Shown: piece after piece, positions 45,262 through 55,172 of the stretch
Position numbering within the stretch: the stretch's first letter is position 1
Layout: every line of letters starts with the position of its first letter
Assembly (NCBI RefSeq): GCF_001651805.1
Contig: NZ_CP015839.1
Span: forward strand, 1,426,001 to 1,490,000
Reading direction: 5' to 3'
DNA: 64,000 bases
From: Marinobacterium aestuarii
Lineage (GTDB): Bacteria; Pseudomonadota; Gammaproteobacteria; Pseudomonadales; Balneatricaceae
Position numbers and translations under genes: made by a program
Notes under the pieces: model-generated
What the model was told of the DNA's origin: nothing
The model's input: the letters and a program-made list of their open reading frames with translations, nothing else
The model's database searches: none

Positions 45262-46185
45262 TCAGGGCGTGGCGGGGCTGATAGCAGGGACTCTGTATTG
45301 CTGGATAAATTCACCCAGCAGGCGAAATTCATCGGCCCGGGCGGCCTGGCGGCGCCACATCAGGCCGATGGCGCGTTGAACGCCTGTCTCTGCAAATTCA
45401 CGGGTCTGCACATCGGTGCCGGCGAGGATAGGTGTGTCCAGCGCCATGCGGGGCAGCAGGGTAATACCGATGCCGTTTGCCACCATCTGGACCAGGGTAT
45501 TCAGGCTGGTGGCCTGATAGGGCATCGACAGGGTTGCACTGGTGAGATGGCAGGCGGCGAGGGCGTGTCCGCGCAGGCAGTGGCCTTCTTCCAGCAGCAG
45601 CAAATCCTGTCCGGCCAGATCCTGGGTGTACAGCTGCTCAACCCGGTTCAGCGGATGCTGTGATGGGCAGGCCAGTACAAAGCCATCGTAAAACAGGTGC
45701 ATGCACTGGACCGCATCCGCCGGGAAGGGAATGGCCAGCAGCAACAGATCCAGGTCGCCCTGGTGCAGTGCATCCACCAGATGCTGGCTCAGGTCCTCAC
45801 GGATATAGAGCTGAAACTGTGGATGCTGGGCGCGCAGGCGATTGAGCAGGCCGGGTAGCAGAAAGGGGGCGATGGTGGGAATAACCCCCAGGCGCATGCG
45901 GCCACTCAGGGGCGGCACCGCCTGTTCGCACAGGGCTGCCAGATCATCCACGGCGTTCAGTATCTGATGGCTGCGGGTCACCACCGCGGCGCCTACCTCG
46001 GTGAGCAGCACGCGCTTGTTGTTGCGCTCCAGCAGCACCACGCCCAGGTGCGCTTCCAGCTCGGCAATACCGGCACTCAGGCTGGACTGAGACACATGGC
46101 AGGCACGGGCGGCGCGACCAAAGTGCAACTGCTCGGCCACGGCGCAGAGGTATTTGAGCTGTTTGAAGGTCGGCGGGTGAGTCAT
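45262..46185 (-). CDS. oxyR: Hydrogen peroxide sensor OxyR
   Basis: A 307-residue LysR-family regulator. The HTH (residues about 20-40, FGRAARACHVSQSSLSAGIA) is OxyR-like. Cys203 in EEGHCLRGHAL and Cys212 are nine residues apart, as the redox pair Cys199/Cys208 in E. coli OxyR. It is divergent from the rubrerythrin operon and should activate it when oxidised. It lies 23 bases downstream of ydbH's start region on the same strand, without evident coupling. Confidence 0.93.
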   Translation of the reverse strand: MTHPPTFKQLKYLCAVAEQLHFGRAARACHVSQSSLSAGIAELEAHLGVVLLERNNKRVLLTEVGAAVVTRSHQILNAVDDLAALCEQAVPPLSGRMRLGVIPTIAPFLLPGLLNRLRAQHPQFQLYIREDLSQHLVDALHQGDLDLLLLAIPFPADAVQCMHLFYDGFVLACPSQHPLNRVEQLYTQDLAGQDLLLLEEGHCLRGHALAACHLTSATLSMPYQATSLNTLVQMVANGIGITLLPRMALDTPILAGTDVQTREFAETGVQRAIGLMWRRQAARADEFRLLGEFIQQYRVPAISPATP

Positions 46186-46327
46186 CGGAAAATTCGATCA
46201 TTGCATGAGAATTTATCTATTGTACAGATTCTAGTTGTCCGCCTACTTTTTAACCAGGGCGGCGCGGCCGTGAACGCCATTCGCCCCCTTGAAGCAGCGT
46301 TTTCCCCATAGTGTCAGGAGGTGCGTC
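46186..46327. promoter_or_regulatory. oxyR / rubrerythrin divergent promoter region
   Basis: A 142-base region; the oxyR-proximal part (about 46186-46240) is AT-rich and the most likely OxyR site, but I cannot fit the four-part ATAG-N7-CTAT pattern convincingly. AGGAGGTG before the rubrerythrin ATG is a strong ribosome site. Confidence 0.5.
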
Positions 46328-46747
46328 ATGTCGCTCAAAGGTTCCCAGACCGAACAAAACCTGAAGGACGCCTTTGCCGGCGAATCCCAGGCCAATCGCC
46401 GCTATCTGTATTTCGCCGCCAAGGCGGACGTTGAAGGCTACAACGATGTGTCCGCCGTGTTCCGTTCCACCGCAGAAGGTGAAACCGGTCACGCCCATGG
46501 TCACCTGGAATATCTGGAAGAAGTGGGGGACCCGGCCACCGGCTTGCCGATCGGTGCCACTGGGCTGAACCTCAAATCCGCCATTGCCGGTGAAACCCAT
46601 GAATACACCGACATGTATCCGGGCATGGCTAAAACCGCCCGTGCGGAAGGCTTCGATGAGGTCGCCGACTGGTTCGAAACCCTGGCCAAGGCAGAACGCA
46701 GCCACGCCAATCGCTTCCAGAAAGCCCTCGACGGCCTGGATGGCTGA
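46328..46747 (+). CDS. Rubrerythrin without rubredoxin domain
   Basis: A 139-residue ferritin-like diiron protein. Iron-ligand segments [40 protein letters not shown] and [11 protein letters not shown] give the two E-x2-H-like pairs plus bridging glutamates. The C-terminal rubredoxin domain of classical rubrerythrin is absent. It should reduce hydrogen peroxide with electrons from an external partner, perhaps the Fe-S protein encoded next. I chose the ATG at 46328, which follows AGGAGGTG. Confidence 0.93.
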   Translation: MSLKGSQTEQNLKDAFAGESQANRRYLYFAAKADVEGYNDVSAVFRSTAEGETGHAHGHLEYLEEVGDPATGLPIGATGLNLKSAIAGETHEYTDMYPGMAKTARAEGFDEVADWFETLAKAERSHANRFQKALDGLDG

Positions 46748-46848
46748 GCAGAAGCTTGTTTAGGGGGAGGGCCTGGGTGTTCTCCATCAGTGCTCTCCAG
46801 TATCTGCCTGCATGAGTACTTTGCGGCTAACTTTCAGGTAACCGAGCC

Positions 46849-48189
46849 ATGAGCCAGAGCAAGATATCGCGCGAGGGCAGCCTTGAGGCGCCCACCCGCC
46901 ATCCAATCGACTGGCAGTCGCCGGCTTTTTACGACAGCGCGGCGCTGAACCAGGAGCTGGAGCGGGTGTTCGATATCTGCCACGGATGCAGGCGTTGCGT
47001 CAGTCTCTGTGATGCCTTCCCGACCCTGTTCGATCTGGTGGACGAGTCCGACACCATGGAGGTGGATGGCGTCGACAAGGCGGATTACATGAAGGTGGCG
47101 GATCAGTGTTACCTCTGTGATCTGTGCTACATGACCAAGTGCCCCTATGTGCCGCCCCACGAATGGAATGTGGATTTCCCGCATTTGATGCTGCGTGCCA
47201 AGGCGGTGCATTTTCAGCAGACAGGGGCGTCCTGGCGGGATCTGACACTGACCAGTACCGACCGTGTCGGGGCGCTGGCGTCGATTCCGCTGATCGATGT
47301 GACCGTGAATGCCATGAACGCCAACGCGGGCTTTCGCAATGTGTTGGAAAAATCCCTCGGCGTACACCACGAAGCGCCCTTGCCCAAATATCACAGCAAG
47401 ACCCTGCGCAAGCGTGTCGCGCCACTGCGGCAGTCGCTGAGTCCGCTGCAAATCAATGGGACAACCGGCAAGGTGGCGCTCTTTGCGACTTGCTATGGCA
47501 ATTACAACAGCCCGGAGCTGGGGGAGGATCTGTTCCGGGTATATCAGCACAACGATATCCATATCGAGATGGTGCCGCGGGAGAAGTGCTGCGGCATGCC
47601 GAAGATGGAACTGGGCGATCTTGAGTCGGTTGCCCGGGCGCGGGACTTTAATATTCCACTGCTGGCCCGGTTGGTGGATGAGGGCTTTGATCTGATCGCG
47701 CCCATTCCCTCCTGCGTACTGATGTTCAAGCAGGAGCTGCCGCTGCTGTTTCCCGATGATGCCGATGTCGCCAAGGTGCGGGCCGCTTTCTTTGATCCGT
47801 TTGAGTATCTGTGGCTACGACACCGGGAGGGCGGGCTTAAGCTGGACTTTACCCAGGGGCTGGGAGACATCAGCTATCAGGTGGCCTGTCATCTGCGGGT
47901 GCAGAATATCGGCCTTAAAACCCGTGATGTGCTGAGTCTGGTGCCGGGCACCCAGGTGCATGCGATTGAGCGCTGCTCCGGCCATGACGGCACCTATGCG
48001 GTGCGCACCGAGACCCGCGACAAGTCGGTAAAAATTGCCCGCCCGGTGGTGCGCAAGGTGGAGCAGCAGCAGGCGGATCACTTTGCCAGCGACTGCCCCA
48101 TGGCTGCGACCCATATTGCCCATCTGAGCGCCGGGGTCGATCATGCCGAGCACCCCATCAGCCTGTTGCGCAAGGCCTACGGCATTTGA
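46849..48189 (+). CDS. Fe-S oxidoreductase with CCG domains (GlpC/HdrD-like)
   Basis: A 446-residue protein with two [4Fe-4S] ferredoxin motifs, CHGCRRCVSLC (near residue 45) and CYLCDLCYMTKCP (near 88). Two cysteine-rich CCG domains follow: CYGNYN...EKCCGMPKMELGD in the first, and ACHLRVQ...ERCSGHDG in the second, where CSG replaces CCG. It resembles the GlpC subunit of glycerol-3-phosphate dehydrogenase and heterodisulfide reductase D. Its place between rubrerythrin and the DUF3501 gene marks it as the probable electron donor of rubrerythrin. Confidence 0.9.
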   Translation: MSQSKISREGSLEAPTRHPIDWQSPAFYDSAALNQELERVFDICHGCRRCVSLCDAFPTLFDLVDESDTMEVDGVDKADYMKVADQCYLCDLCYMTKCPYVPPHEWNVDFPHLMLRAKAVHFQQTGASWRDLTLTSTDRVGALASIPLIDVTVNAMNANAGFRNVLEKSLGVHHEAPLPKYHSKTLRKRVAPLRQSLSPLQINGTTGKVALFATCYGNYNSPELGEDLFRVYQHNDIHIEMVPREKCCGMPKMELGDLESVARARDFNIPLLARLVDEGFDLIAPIPSCVLMFKQELPLLFPDDADVAKVRAAFFDPFEYLWLRHREGGLKLDFTQGLGDISYQVACHLRVQNIGLKTRDVLSLVPGTQVHAIERCSGHDGTYAVRTETRDKSVKIARPVVRKVEQQQADHFASDCPMAATHIAHLSAGVDHAEHPISLLRKAYGI

Positions 48190-48229
48190 TGCGACTCTTT
48201 CATTCCCCTGTACAGACTGGAGCCCTACC

Positions 48230-48823
48230 ATGGACAAACTGACCCCGCAGGATCTCTGGCCATTGGAAACCTATGCCCGCATGCGCGGTGATTTTCGCGC
48301 CCGGGTGATGGCCCACAAGCGTGATCGTCAGCTGCTGCTCGGTGAACATCTGCGCCTGCTGTTCGAGGATCGCACCACGGTGCAATACCAGGTTCAGGAA
48401 ATGCTGCGCATCGAAAAACTGTTTGAGGAGGCCGAGATTCGGGATGAACTTGATGCCTACAATCCGCTGATTCCGGATGGCTCGAACTGGAAGGCGACGC
48501 TGATGATCGAAATTGCCGATGTACCGGAGCGGCGTCGGCGTCTACAGGCGATGGTCGGTGTCGAACACAGAGTCTGGATACAGGTGGGCACGCTGGAGCC
48601 GGTATTTGCCATTGCCGATGAGGATATGGAGCGCAGCAACGAAGAGAAGACCTCCAGCGTGCACTTTCTGCGTTTCGAACTTACGCCTGCCATGCTGAGC
48701 GCCGCCGCGCGGGGGCGGGCGCTGCATGCCGGTGTCGATCATCCGGCCTGCAGCATTGCCGGACAGTTGCTTGAGCACGGGCTGCAGGCTGCGCTGCAGG
48801 GGGACCTGGTCCCGCGGCATTAA
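48230..48823 (+). CDS. DUF3501 family protein
   Basis: A 197-residue protein of DUF3501, begun at the ATG at 48230 (MDKLTPQDLWPLETYARMR). RTVQYQVQEMLRIEKLFEE-like sequence (TTVQYQVQEMLRIEKLFEEA) and NWKATLMIEIADVPERRRRL are family features. It is regularly encoded with a rubrerythrin and a CCG Fe-S protein; no biochemical role is known. It follows the Fe-S gene by 40 bases. Confidence 0.88.
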   Translation: MDKLTPQDLWPLETYARMRGDFRARVMAHKRDRQLLLGEHLRLLFEDRTTVQYQVQEMLRIEKLFEEAEIRDELDAYNPLIPDGSNWKATLMIEIADVPERRRRLQAMVGVEHRVWIQVGTLEPVFAIADEDMERSNEEKTSSVHFLRFELTPAMLSAAARGRALHAGVDHPACSIAGQLLEHGLQAALQGDLVPRH

Positions 48824-48859
48824 GGGCGGGGCTTTACGCTATAGGGAGAGGGGCTGCGA

Positions 48860-49501
48860 TTAGCGCAGCTTGCGCACCACGTTAATGCCGTCGCGCACCG
48901 TCAGGAAGATGTTTTCCACATCGGGGTCGGCGGCGATACGGCGGTTGAGCTCCACCAGGGTGTCGTCTATATCGGATTCGGGCTGAATGACCTTGCCGGA
49001 CCAGAGCATATTGTCCAGCACTATGAGCCCGCCCGGGCGGGTCATGGTCTTGACCCGTTCGTAGTACTCAAGGTAGCTGCGCTTGTCGGCGTCGATAAAG
49101 CTGAAATCCAGCTCCAGATCCAGGGTTTCCAACGTATCCAGCGCCCGGCCGAAGATCACCTCGATCTTGTGGCCGTGCTCGCTGCGATCAAAAAATCCCT
49201 GGGCGAACTCAATGGCACGGGGGTTGGTTTCACAGCAGATCAGGCGGCCGTCGTCGGGCATGCCTTCTGCGATCGACAGCGCCGAATAGCCGGTGAACAT
49301 GCCGATTTCCAGCGCGACTTTGGGTTGTGCCAGCGCCACCAGCATTTTCAGTGTGCGCCCCACCAGGCGGCCCGACAGTTTCTGCGGCCAGCCCATGTTT
49401 TCGTTGGTGGCATCGATCAGCTCCTGCAGTAATGCAGGCTCTGCGCCGGTGCTGATAAAGGCGTAGTCTTCAATGGCTTCGTGGACGAGAAAGTCGGTCA
49501 T
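48860..49501 (-). CDS. SAM-dependent O-methyltransferase (class I, family 3)
   Basis: A 213-residue cation-dependent O-methyltransferase of the catechol/caffeoyl-CoA type. SAM-binding motif I is ALEIGMFTGYSALSIAE (near residue 60), and the metal-site motif LDFSFIDADKRSYLEYYE (near 132) and DNMLWSGKV follow. The natural acceptor is unknown. It converges with the DUF3501 gene, and its upstream region contains a MITE-like element. Confidence 0.9.
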   Translation of the reverse strand: MTDFLVHEAIEDYAFISTGAEPALLQELIDATNENMGWPQKLSGRLVGRTLKMLVALAQPKVALEIGMFTGYSALSIAEGMPDDGRLICCETNPRAIEFAQGFFDRSEHGHKIEVIFGRALDTLETLDLELDFSFIDADKRSYLEYYERVKTMTRPGGLIVLDNMLWSGKVIQPESDIDDTLVELNRRIAADPDVENIFLTVRDGINVVRKLR

Positions 49502-49542
49502 GGCAAGGCGCGCACTGTCATTTACAAGGGGGCGCCATTCTA

Positions 49543-49705
49543 GCAGCCTGTCGGACTTAACGTTAATCTACTGCGGAAAAGCCGATTTTGGTCATTTCCC
49601 GCGCTCTTTTTCGTTAAATAGAACCACTATTCGTCTCAAAAGAGCTCAAAAACTGCCTCAAAACGGACTTTCCCTCGCTACGATCGGTCAAGCCCGACAG
49701 GCTGC
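49543..49705. mobile_element. 163-bp MITE-like element, copy A
   Basis: Ends are GCAGCCTGTCGGACTT (49543-49558) and AAGCCCGACAGGCTGC (49690-49705), inverted repeats with one mismatch, flanked by TA on both sides (49541-49542 and 49706-49707). A second copy of the same length occurs at 56530-56692, roughly 89% identical by eye. No transposase is inside. It fills most of the 320-base gap between the O-methyltransferase and the potassium channel. Confidence 0.85.
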
Positions 49706-49821
49706 TAGCTTTTTTTGCCGTCCTGCAGGGCTCCCGGTATGCCGGCACAGCGATGCTGCACCCGGGGGGCGCAGGTAGTTGCGGCTCAGAGGTGCCCCCC
49801 GCTCAAGTTACTTTATACCGC

Positions 49822-50868
49822 TCAGGGCTGTGTCAGCGTCGCCCAGTCAAAGTCACGGATGCGCCTGGGCGCAATGTAGTAAATCAGCGCGCCGGGCTGC
49901 AGCTCCATATCCAGCGGCGGATTAATCTCGGGTTCGCCGTCCGCCTCCTGATCCACCGCGATCAGGGTGGCCTGGTAGTGTTCCTTCAGGGGCGCATAGA
50001 GGCGGCGAATGCTGATCGGTGGCAGCGGCTCGGGGTAGCATACCGAGTACTGGGTCATGCCGTCGCCTGCGCTCAGCAGCTGGCGGTGCAGGGCGCTGGA
50101 GCCTGGGTCCATGGCGGCCTTGACCATCAGCTCCACCGCGACCGAGGGCGTGCACTCGATATTGGGGCAGTGGTGGCGCAATAGCTGGCTCAGAGACTGG
50201 TCGCGAAAATAGGCGATGCTGTGGGCGTGGGGGTTGCGGCTGTGGCTGTAGAGCGCGGCGGCCAGGGTACTGTCGTCCCGGGCGCAGTCGATGATGATGC
50301 TGGAGGCCTGGTCAATGCAGCAGCGCTGCATGTCAGCGGGGTCGTTGTAGGCCGACACGCGCACGAATTCGATTTCCCCCGGCAGCGGATTCTCGATTTC
50401 GTCGCTGACACACAGGCACAGCGTGCGGCCCAGGTTCTGTTGCGCTTCAATCAGCAACAGGCGCAGCAGCTGAGGCGTGCGGTGCGGATCCCAGCCGATA
50501 ACCAGGATGTGTTCGTTCAGGTTCAGTGCCTTCATGCCCATAATGCCCTTTCTCCATTGGTAGGCGCTGAAGGCGGCAACCTTGCCGACTGTCAGCGCGA
50601 ACAGGCCCAGACCGATTGGAATAACGAAAAATGCGCTAAACAGCTTGCCCCCCATAGTGGCGGGCGACAGGTCACCGTAGCCGACCGTGGAGGCCGTGAC
50701 GATGATCCAGTAGAGGTAGTCGGCGCCCGCCAGTGCGGTTTCCCCCAGCAGGCGCAGTACCAGCCAGCACAGCAGCATATAGGCCAGCAGTGACATTAGC
50801 AGGCCCTGCCACTTCATTTCCTTGAAGTTGTGGTAAATCAGCTTGCGCAGGCGTTTGAACAGCAGCAT
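49822..50868 (-). CDS. Potassium channel with RCK-like regulatory domain
   Basis: A 348-residue two-helix channel. The selectivity filter TVGYGD lies near residue 62 between two membrane helices (about 22-43 and 78-100). The cytoplasmic part starts with LNEHILVIGWDPHRTPQLL, a TrkA-N/RCK-like nucleotide fold, and ends with a beta-rich segment. The glycine-rich NAD loop is poor (GWDPHRT). I chose the ATG at 50868 (MLLFKRLRKLIYHNF); the frame is open further upstream but proline-rich and unlike a protein. Confidence 0.88.
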   Translation of the reverse strand: MLLFKRLRKLIYHNFKEMKWQGLLMSLLAYMLLCWLVLRLLGETALAGADYLYWIIVTASTVGYGDLSPATMGGKLFSAFFVIPIGLGLFALTVGKVAAFSAYQWRKGIMGMKALNLNEHILVIGWDPHRTPQLLRLLLIEAQQNLGRTLCLCVSDEIENPLPGEIEFVRVSAYNDPADMQRCCIDQASSIIIDCARDDSTLAAALYSHSRNPHAHSIAYFRDQSLSQLLRHHCPNIECTPSVAVELMVKAAMDPGSSALHRQLLSAGDGMTQYSVCYPEPLPPISIRRLYAPLKEHYQATLIAVDQEADGEPEINPPLDMELQPGALIYYIAPRRIRDFDWATLTQP

Positions 50869-51080
50869 GGCGAGGGTACTTTGCAGATGTCTGTAAGGCG
50901 GTGATGCCGGGCCATGGATACTAACAACCCAGGCCCGCGAGGTCGATGGCGGGGAAAACAGGGGCGGGCGTGGAGGGGGGAGGGGCAAAGCAGGCTTGGT
51001 GTCATGCTGTTCAAGGGCTGGGGATAAGACGGTAAATCCCGTACAATGCGGCCGTCCATGACCTCACAGGAGCCTACCCC

Positions 51081-51431
51081 TTGGAACCCCTCGTATTATT
51101 CTTGCTCAGTGGTTTTGTGTCCATGTCCGCGGCCCTCAGTGCCGGGGCCATTAACAAGCTGCCCGATGAGCAAAAGCCGCCGTTTGCGCTGCAGCGCAGT
51201 GGCCAGTTGTGGGTAGTGATGATCGGCAACTTCGCCGCGCTGACGCTGCTGGGAGCCATGGCCTATGGTTTTCGTCTGCTGGATTGGTGGATCCCGTTGC
51301 TGTGCATTTTCCTGACCTTCCCGGTGGCGCACCTGGTGCTGCTGCAGCCGCTGCTCGGCCATGTACGCACACTCTTTGTGATGGCACCGCTGGTGCTGGC
51401 TTCAATCGCCGCGCTCTATACTTACTGGTAG
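51081..51431 (+). CDS. Hypothetical small integral membrane protein
   Basis: A 116-residue protein with four hydrophobic segments (about 4-20, 44-64, 68-84 and 97-114) and a short polar loop AGAINKLPDEQKPPF. It starts at TTG 51081, supported by AGGAG eight bases upstream; an ATG at 51123 is a shorter alternative but would remove the first helix. I do not recognise the family. It ends 6 bases before the next gene, so the two are co-transcribed. Confidence 0.65.
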   Translation: MEPLVLFLLSGFVSMSAALSAGAINKLPDEQKPPFALQRSGQLWVVMIGNFAALTLLGAMAYGFRLLDWWIPLLCIFLTFPVAHLVLLQPLLGHVRTLFVMAPLVLASIAALYTYW

Positions 51432-51437
51432 TGACCC

Positions 51438-52103
51438 ATGGGTATTGCGACAGGAAGCGAAGGCTTGATTACGGTACTGGGGTATGGCTCTTTGCTGTCG
51501 CAGCGCTCGGCGCTGGAAACGGTGCCGAGCCTCACCGGCTTCAGACGGGTGCGCCTTCCTGGCTACAGGCGCATTTTCAACAAGGTCGGGGTGGTGTTTT
51601 TCAGTCGCCACGGTGCTGATGCTGCAAGCCTTGAAATTGCCTCTTGCTCCACGCAGGCGATGGCGGGCTGCGAGATTATCTGCTCGGCCTTCGAAGTGCC
51701 CGAGGCGGATTTTTCCGCACTCTACGAACGTGAACACCGTTATCGCTGGGTCGAGGTTGTGGCACTGGATGAGGCTGGTATGCCGGTTCAGGGGCGTATC
51801 TGTACCAGCAGCACTGACATGGATTACCGTCTTAACAAGTGCGTGACCCACGCGGAGTATTATCGTCGCGTAGGGCAGTATTACAGCGGCCCGCTGTGGC
51901 GCGATGATATTCTGCCCTTTCCGCGCTACCTCGCCTTCTGTCTTGAGGCGGCGGCCTCCCAGGGGCAGGCGGTGCTGGACAATTTTATGGACAGCAGTTA
52001 TCTGGCAGATGGGTGCACCAGTATCCGCCAATACCTGGGTAGCCTTGAGCCTCCGTTGCAATGGCAGGGGAGCAGGGGCGGTTACAGTTACCGGGCGCGC
52101 TGA
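51438..52103 (+). CDS. Gamma-glutamylcyclotransferase-like protein
   Basis: A 221-residue protein with the GGCT/AIG2-like entry motif VLGYGSLLSQRSAL near residue 13 and LYEREHRYRW near 95, which carries the expected catalytic glutamate. It would cleave gamma-glutamyl compounds to 5-oxoproline or act on a related substrate. A TGAACG-CGTTCA hairpin coincides with its stop codon (52101-52116) and could end the transcript. The cyclotransferase activity itself is not proven. Confidence 0.78.
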   Translation: MGIATGSEGLITVLGYGSLLSQRSALETVPSLTGFRRVRLPGYRRIFNKVGVVFFSRHGADAASLEIASCSTQAMAGCEIICSAFEVPEADFSALYEREHRYRWVEVVALDEAGMPVQGRICTSSTDMDYRLNKCVTHAEYYRRVGQYYSGPLWRDDILPFPRYLAFCLEAAASQGQAVLDNFMDSSYLADGCTSIRQYLGSLEPPLQWQGSRGGYSYRAR

Positions 52104-52553
52104 ACGCTGCCGTTCAATAAGTTTTTAGCCAAACCTGTGACTTTTATATTCAAGATCAGGTTTTGATATCTTGCTCGATAAATCAAAAACAATTTTTGAT
52201 TTATTTTAGATTAATCAATATTAAATATTGATGTTTATTTTATTTATCAAAATCTATTCTTGATTTTTATTTTAATCATTCCTCAAAAGCGGGTGAGTTA
52301 ATTAGCATCAGGGGCGGAAAAACTTTGCCGCCGAGAAAAAACTAGAAGACTGAAAAACAAAGAATTTTGCTAAACTTCGGTAAAACATTGCCGATATAAA
52401 GGTGGTAAGTGCTGTTGTTTTTTTGTACATTTTGTTTCAATCTCTTGCTATGACTGCAGTTAGCAAAAGGTCGATTGAAGTTGGCGTGGTTCTTGCGATA
52501 TTTAACCAAAACGCCTTTCTATACGGACTTAATCCACAGCGGATGATGGCAAG
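52104..52553. promoter_or_regulatory. AT-rich, palindromic leader of ftsA
   Basis: A 450-base gene-free region whose first part (about 52130-52290) is far more AT-rich than the rest of the window. It contains a 12-bp hairpin (52178-52189 with 52193-52204, AAATCAAAAA/TTTTTGATTT core) and a perfect palindrome ATCAATATT-A-AATATTGAT (52214-52232). It should include the ftsA promoter(s); no other gene was seen. Confidence 0.6.
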
Positions 52554-53813
52554 ATGGTAACCCCTAACAATATGATTGTCGGACTCGACATCGGCACCTC
52601 CAAGGTGGTCTGTATGGTGGGCGAGATGGATCCGAACGGGCGTATTGAACTGGTCGGAATAGGGGCCCAGCCTTCGCGTGGTTTGAAACGCGGTGTGGTC
52701 GTCAATATTGAGTCCACCGTGAGTTCCATCCAGCGGGCAGTGGAAGAGGCCGAGCTGATGGCCGGCTGCAAGATTCACTCCGTCACTGTGGGTATCGCCG
52801 GCAGCCATATCCGCAGTCTTAACTCCCACGGCATTGTTGCCGTGCGTGACCGGGAAGTGACCGAACAGGACCTGGAGCGGGTGATCGATGCCGCCCGGGC
52901 CGTGGCCATTCCCGCTGATCAGAAAATCATTCATATATTGCCGCAGGAATACCTGATCGATAACCAGGAGGGCATCAAGGAGCCGCTCGGGATGTCGGGT
53001 GTGCGTCTGGAAGCCAAGGTACATCTGGTGACCGGGTCCATCAATGCGGTACAGAACATCGAAAAATGCGTACGCCGCTGTGGGCTGGATGTCGACGGCA
53101 TAGTGCTGCAGCCGCTGGCATCGAGCTATTCGGTCCTGACTGACGATGAAAAGGATCTGGGCGTCTGCCTGGTGGATATAGGTGGCGGCACGACCGATAT
53201 AGCAGTCTTTACCGGCGGTGCCATTCGGCATACGGCGTCGATTCCGGTGGCGGGCGATCAGGTCACCAATGATATCGCCATGGCACTGCGCACCCCCACC
53301 CAGAATGCGGAAGAGCTGAAGGTCAAATATGCCTGTGCCCTGGCGCAACTGGCCGGTGCCGATGAGACCATCAAGGTTCCCAGTGTCGGCGAGCGGCCGC
53401 CGCGCAGCCTGTCGCGTCAGTCTCTGGCCGAGGTGGTGGAACCGCGCTACGAAGAGCTGTTTTCACTGATTCAGGCGGAGCTGCGTCGTTGTGGTTTCGA
53501 GGATCTGGTGGCCGCAGGCATAGTGCTGACCGGGGGTACCGCCAAGATGGAAGGGGCGGTTGAGCTGGCGGAGGAAATTTTCCATATTCCGGTGCGGCTC
53601 GCCAGCCCCACCGGCGTGCATGGCATGGAGGATATTCTGGGCAACCCGGTGTATGCCACAGCCCAGGGGCTGCTGCTTTATGCCAGGCAAAATTATAACG
53701 GCGCCTATTCCGGCCAGGGCGAAGCGTCAAGACGCGAGCCTCAGCCGATAGAAGTCACCGAGCAGCCGGGGCTGGTGGAACGCATGAAATCCTGGTTTCA
53801 GGGTAATTTTTAG
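52554..53813 (+). CDS. ftsA: Cell division protein FtsA
   Basis: A 419-residue actin-like ATPase that tethers FtsZ to the membrane. Phosphate-1 motif [10 protein letters not shown] near residue 9, phosphate-2 [16 protein letters not shown] near 205, and adenosine motif [13 protein letters not shown] near 325. The C-terminal amphipathic helix [14 protein letters not shown] is the membrane-targeting sequence. The usual upstream neighbour ftsQ is not present; a gamma-glutamylcyclotransferase-like gene and a long AT-rich leader precede it instead. ATG at 52554; an internal ATG at codon 7 is possible. Confidence 0.96.
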   Translation: MVTPNNMIVGLDIGTSKVVCMVGEMDPNGRIELVGIGAQPSRGLKRGVVVNIESTVSSIQRAVEEAELMAGCKIHSVTVGIAGSHIRSLNSHGIVAVRDREVTEQDLERVIDAARAVAIPADQKIIHILPQEYLIDNQEGIKEPLGMSGVRLEAKVHLVTGSINAVQNIEKCVRRCGLDVDGIVLQPLASSYSVLTDDEKDLGVCLVDIGGGTTDIAVFTGGAIRHTASIPVAGDQVTNDIAMALRTPTQNAEELKVKYACALAQLAGADETIKVPSVGERPPRSLSRQSLAEVVEPRYEELFSLIQAELRRCGFEDLVAAGIVLTGGTAKMEGAVELAEEIFHIPVRLASPTGVHGMEDILGNPVYATAQGLLLYARQNYNGAYSGQGEASRREPQPIEVTEQPGLVERMKSWFQGNF

Positions 53814-53899
53814 TTTTTGTTCGTCGCAGGGCAGTTCATAACGTAAACAGGGCAGGTGTTCAGACGAAGAAGCTGGCACCTCGCAAGGAGGGGATCCAA

Positions 53900-55108
53900 A
53901 TGTTCGAACTCGCTGATAGCATTGCGCAAAATGCCATCATCAAGGTGATAGGCGTGGGCGGCGGCGGCGGTAATGCCGTGCAGCACATGGTCAGCGCCGA
54001 TGTTGAAGGTGTCGATTTTATCTGTGCCAATACCGATGCACAGGCGCTGTCGGGGCTTGCCGCCCGCAGTGTCATTCAGCTCGGTGGTGATTTGACCAAG
54101 GGGCTGGGTGCCGGGGCTAATCCGGAGATCGGTCGCCAGGCCGCGCTGGAAGACCGTGAACGTATCGCACAGATGCTCAGCGGTGCCGATATGGTATTCA
54201 TTACCGCTGGCATGGGCGGTGGCACCGGTACCGGGGCTGCCCCCATAGTGGCCGAAGTGGCGCGTGAACTGGGTATTCTGACCGTGGCCGTCGTGACGCG
54301 GCCTTTCCCGTTTGAAGGCAAAAAGCGCCTCAAGATCGCGGAAGAGGGTATTCGCGAGCTGAAGGAGTGCGTCGATTCGCTGATTATAATCCCGAATGAA
54401 AAGCTGTTGCCGGTACTGGGCAGAAACTGCAGCCTGATCAATGCCTTCAATGCCGCCAATGATGTCCTCAGGGGCGCGGTGCAGGGTATTGCCGATCTGA
54501 TTATCCGCCCCGGCATGATCAACGTCGATTTCGCCGACGTCCGCACCGTGATGTCCGAAATGGGCATGGCGATGATGGGTACCGGCAGTGCCCGCGGTGA
54601 AGGCCGCGCACGGGAAGCCACTGAAGCGGCCATCAATAGCCCGCTGCTGGAAGATGTCGACCTCAAGGGCGCGCGCGGCGTGCTGGTGAACATTACCGCA
54701 GGGCTTGACCTGAGCCTTGGCGAGTTCTCCGAAGTCGGCAGTATTGTCGAGCAGTACGCCTCTGACAACGCCACCATAGTGGTGGGTACTGTTATTGATC
54801 CGGAAATGAGTGACGAAATTCGCATTACAGTGGTTGCGACCGGTCTTGGACAGGTTCAGCAGCAGGAAGTGCGGGTCGCTAATGGTGGCTCCGCCAGCGT
54901 GACATCCCGCCCGGGCCCCGGCAAACCGACCACCGACTACAGCCAGCTGGAGCTGCCGACCGTGCTGCGCAATCGCGCAGATGAACGTGCAGCCCGTGCG
55001 GCGCCTGTGGCTGCGACCGAAGCGCCGGCCCAGGCGTTGCAGCGCACCGGTACCGACGATATGGATTTTCTGGATATACCGGCGTTTCTGCGCCGCCAGG
55101 CCGACTGA
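53900..55108 (+). CDS. ftsZ: Cell division protein FtsZ
   Basis: A 402-residue tubulin-like GTPase that builds the division ring. G1 [14 protein letters not shown], tubulin signature [10 protein letters not shown] near residue 108 and the T7 synergy loop NVDFADVRT are intact. The C-terminal [11 protein letters not shown] is the conserved peptide that binds FtsA and ZipA. A strong AAGGAGGGG site precedes the ATG. lpxC, the normal downstream gene, is absent; an intrinsic terminator follows instead. Confidence 0.97.
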   Translation: MFELADSIAQNAIIKVIGVGGGGGNAVQHMVSADVEGVDFICANTDAQALSGLAARSVIQLGGDLTKGLGAGANPEIGRQAALEDRERIAQMLSGADMVFITAGMGGGTGTGAAPIVAEVARELGILTVAVVTRPFPFEGKKRLKIAEEGIRELKECVDSLIIIPNEKLLPVLGRNCSLINAFNAANDVLRGAVQGIADLIIRPGMINVDFADVRTVMSEMGMAMMGTGSARGEGRAREATEAAINSPLLEDVDLKGARGVLVNITAGLDLSLGEFSEVGSIVEQYASDNATIVVGTVIDPEMSDEIRITVVATGLGQVQQQEVRVANGGSASVTSRPGPGKPTTDYSQLELPTVLRNRADERAARAAPVAATEAPAQALQRTGTDDMDFLDIPAFLRRQAD

Positions 55109-55172
55109 TTCGACTGCTTGTTGCGGCCTTGCCTGTTCTATAGCGCCGCTACCCTTTTTGCATGATCTTTTG

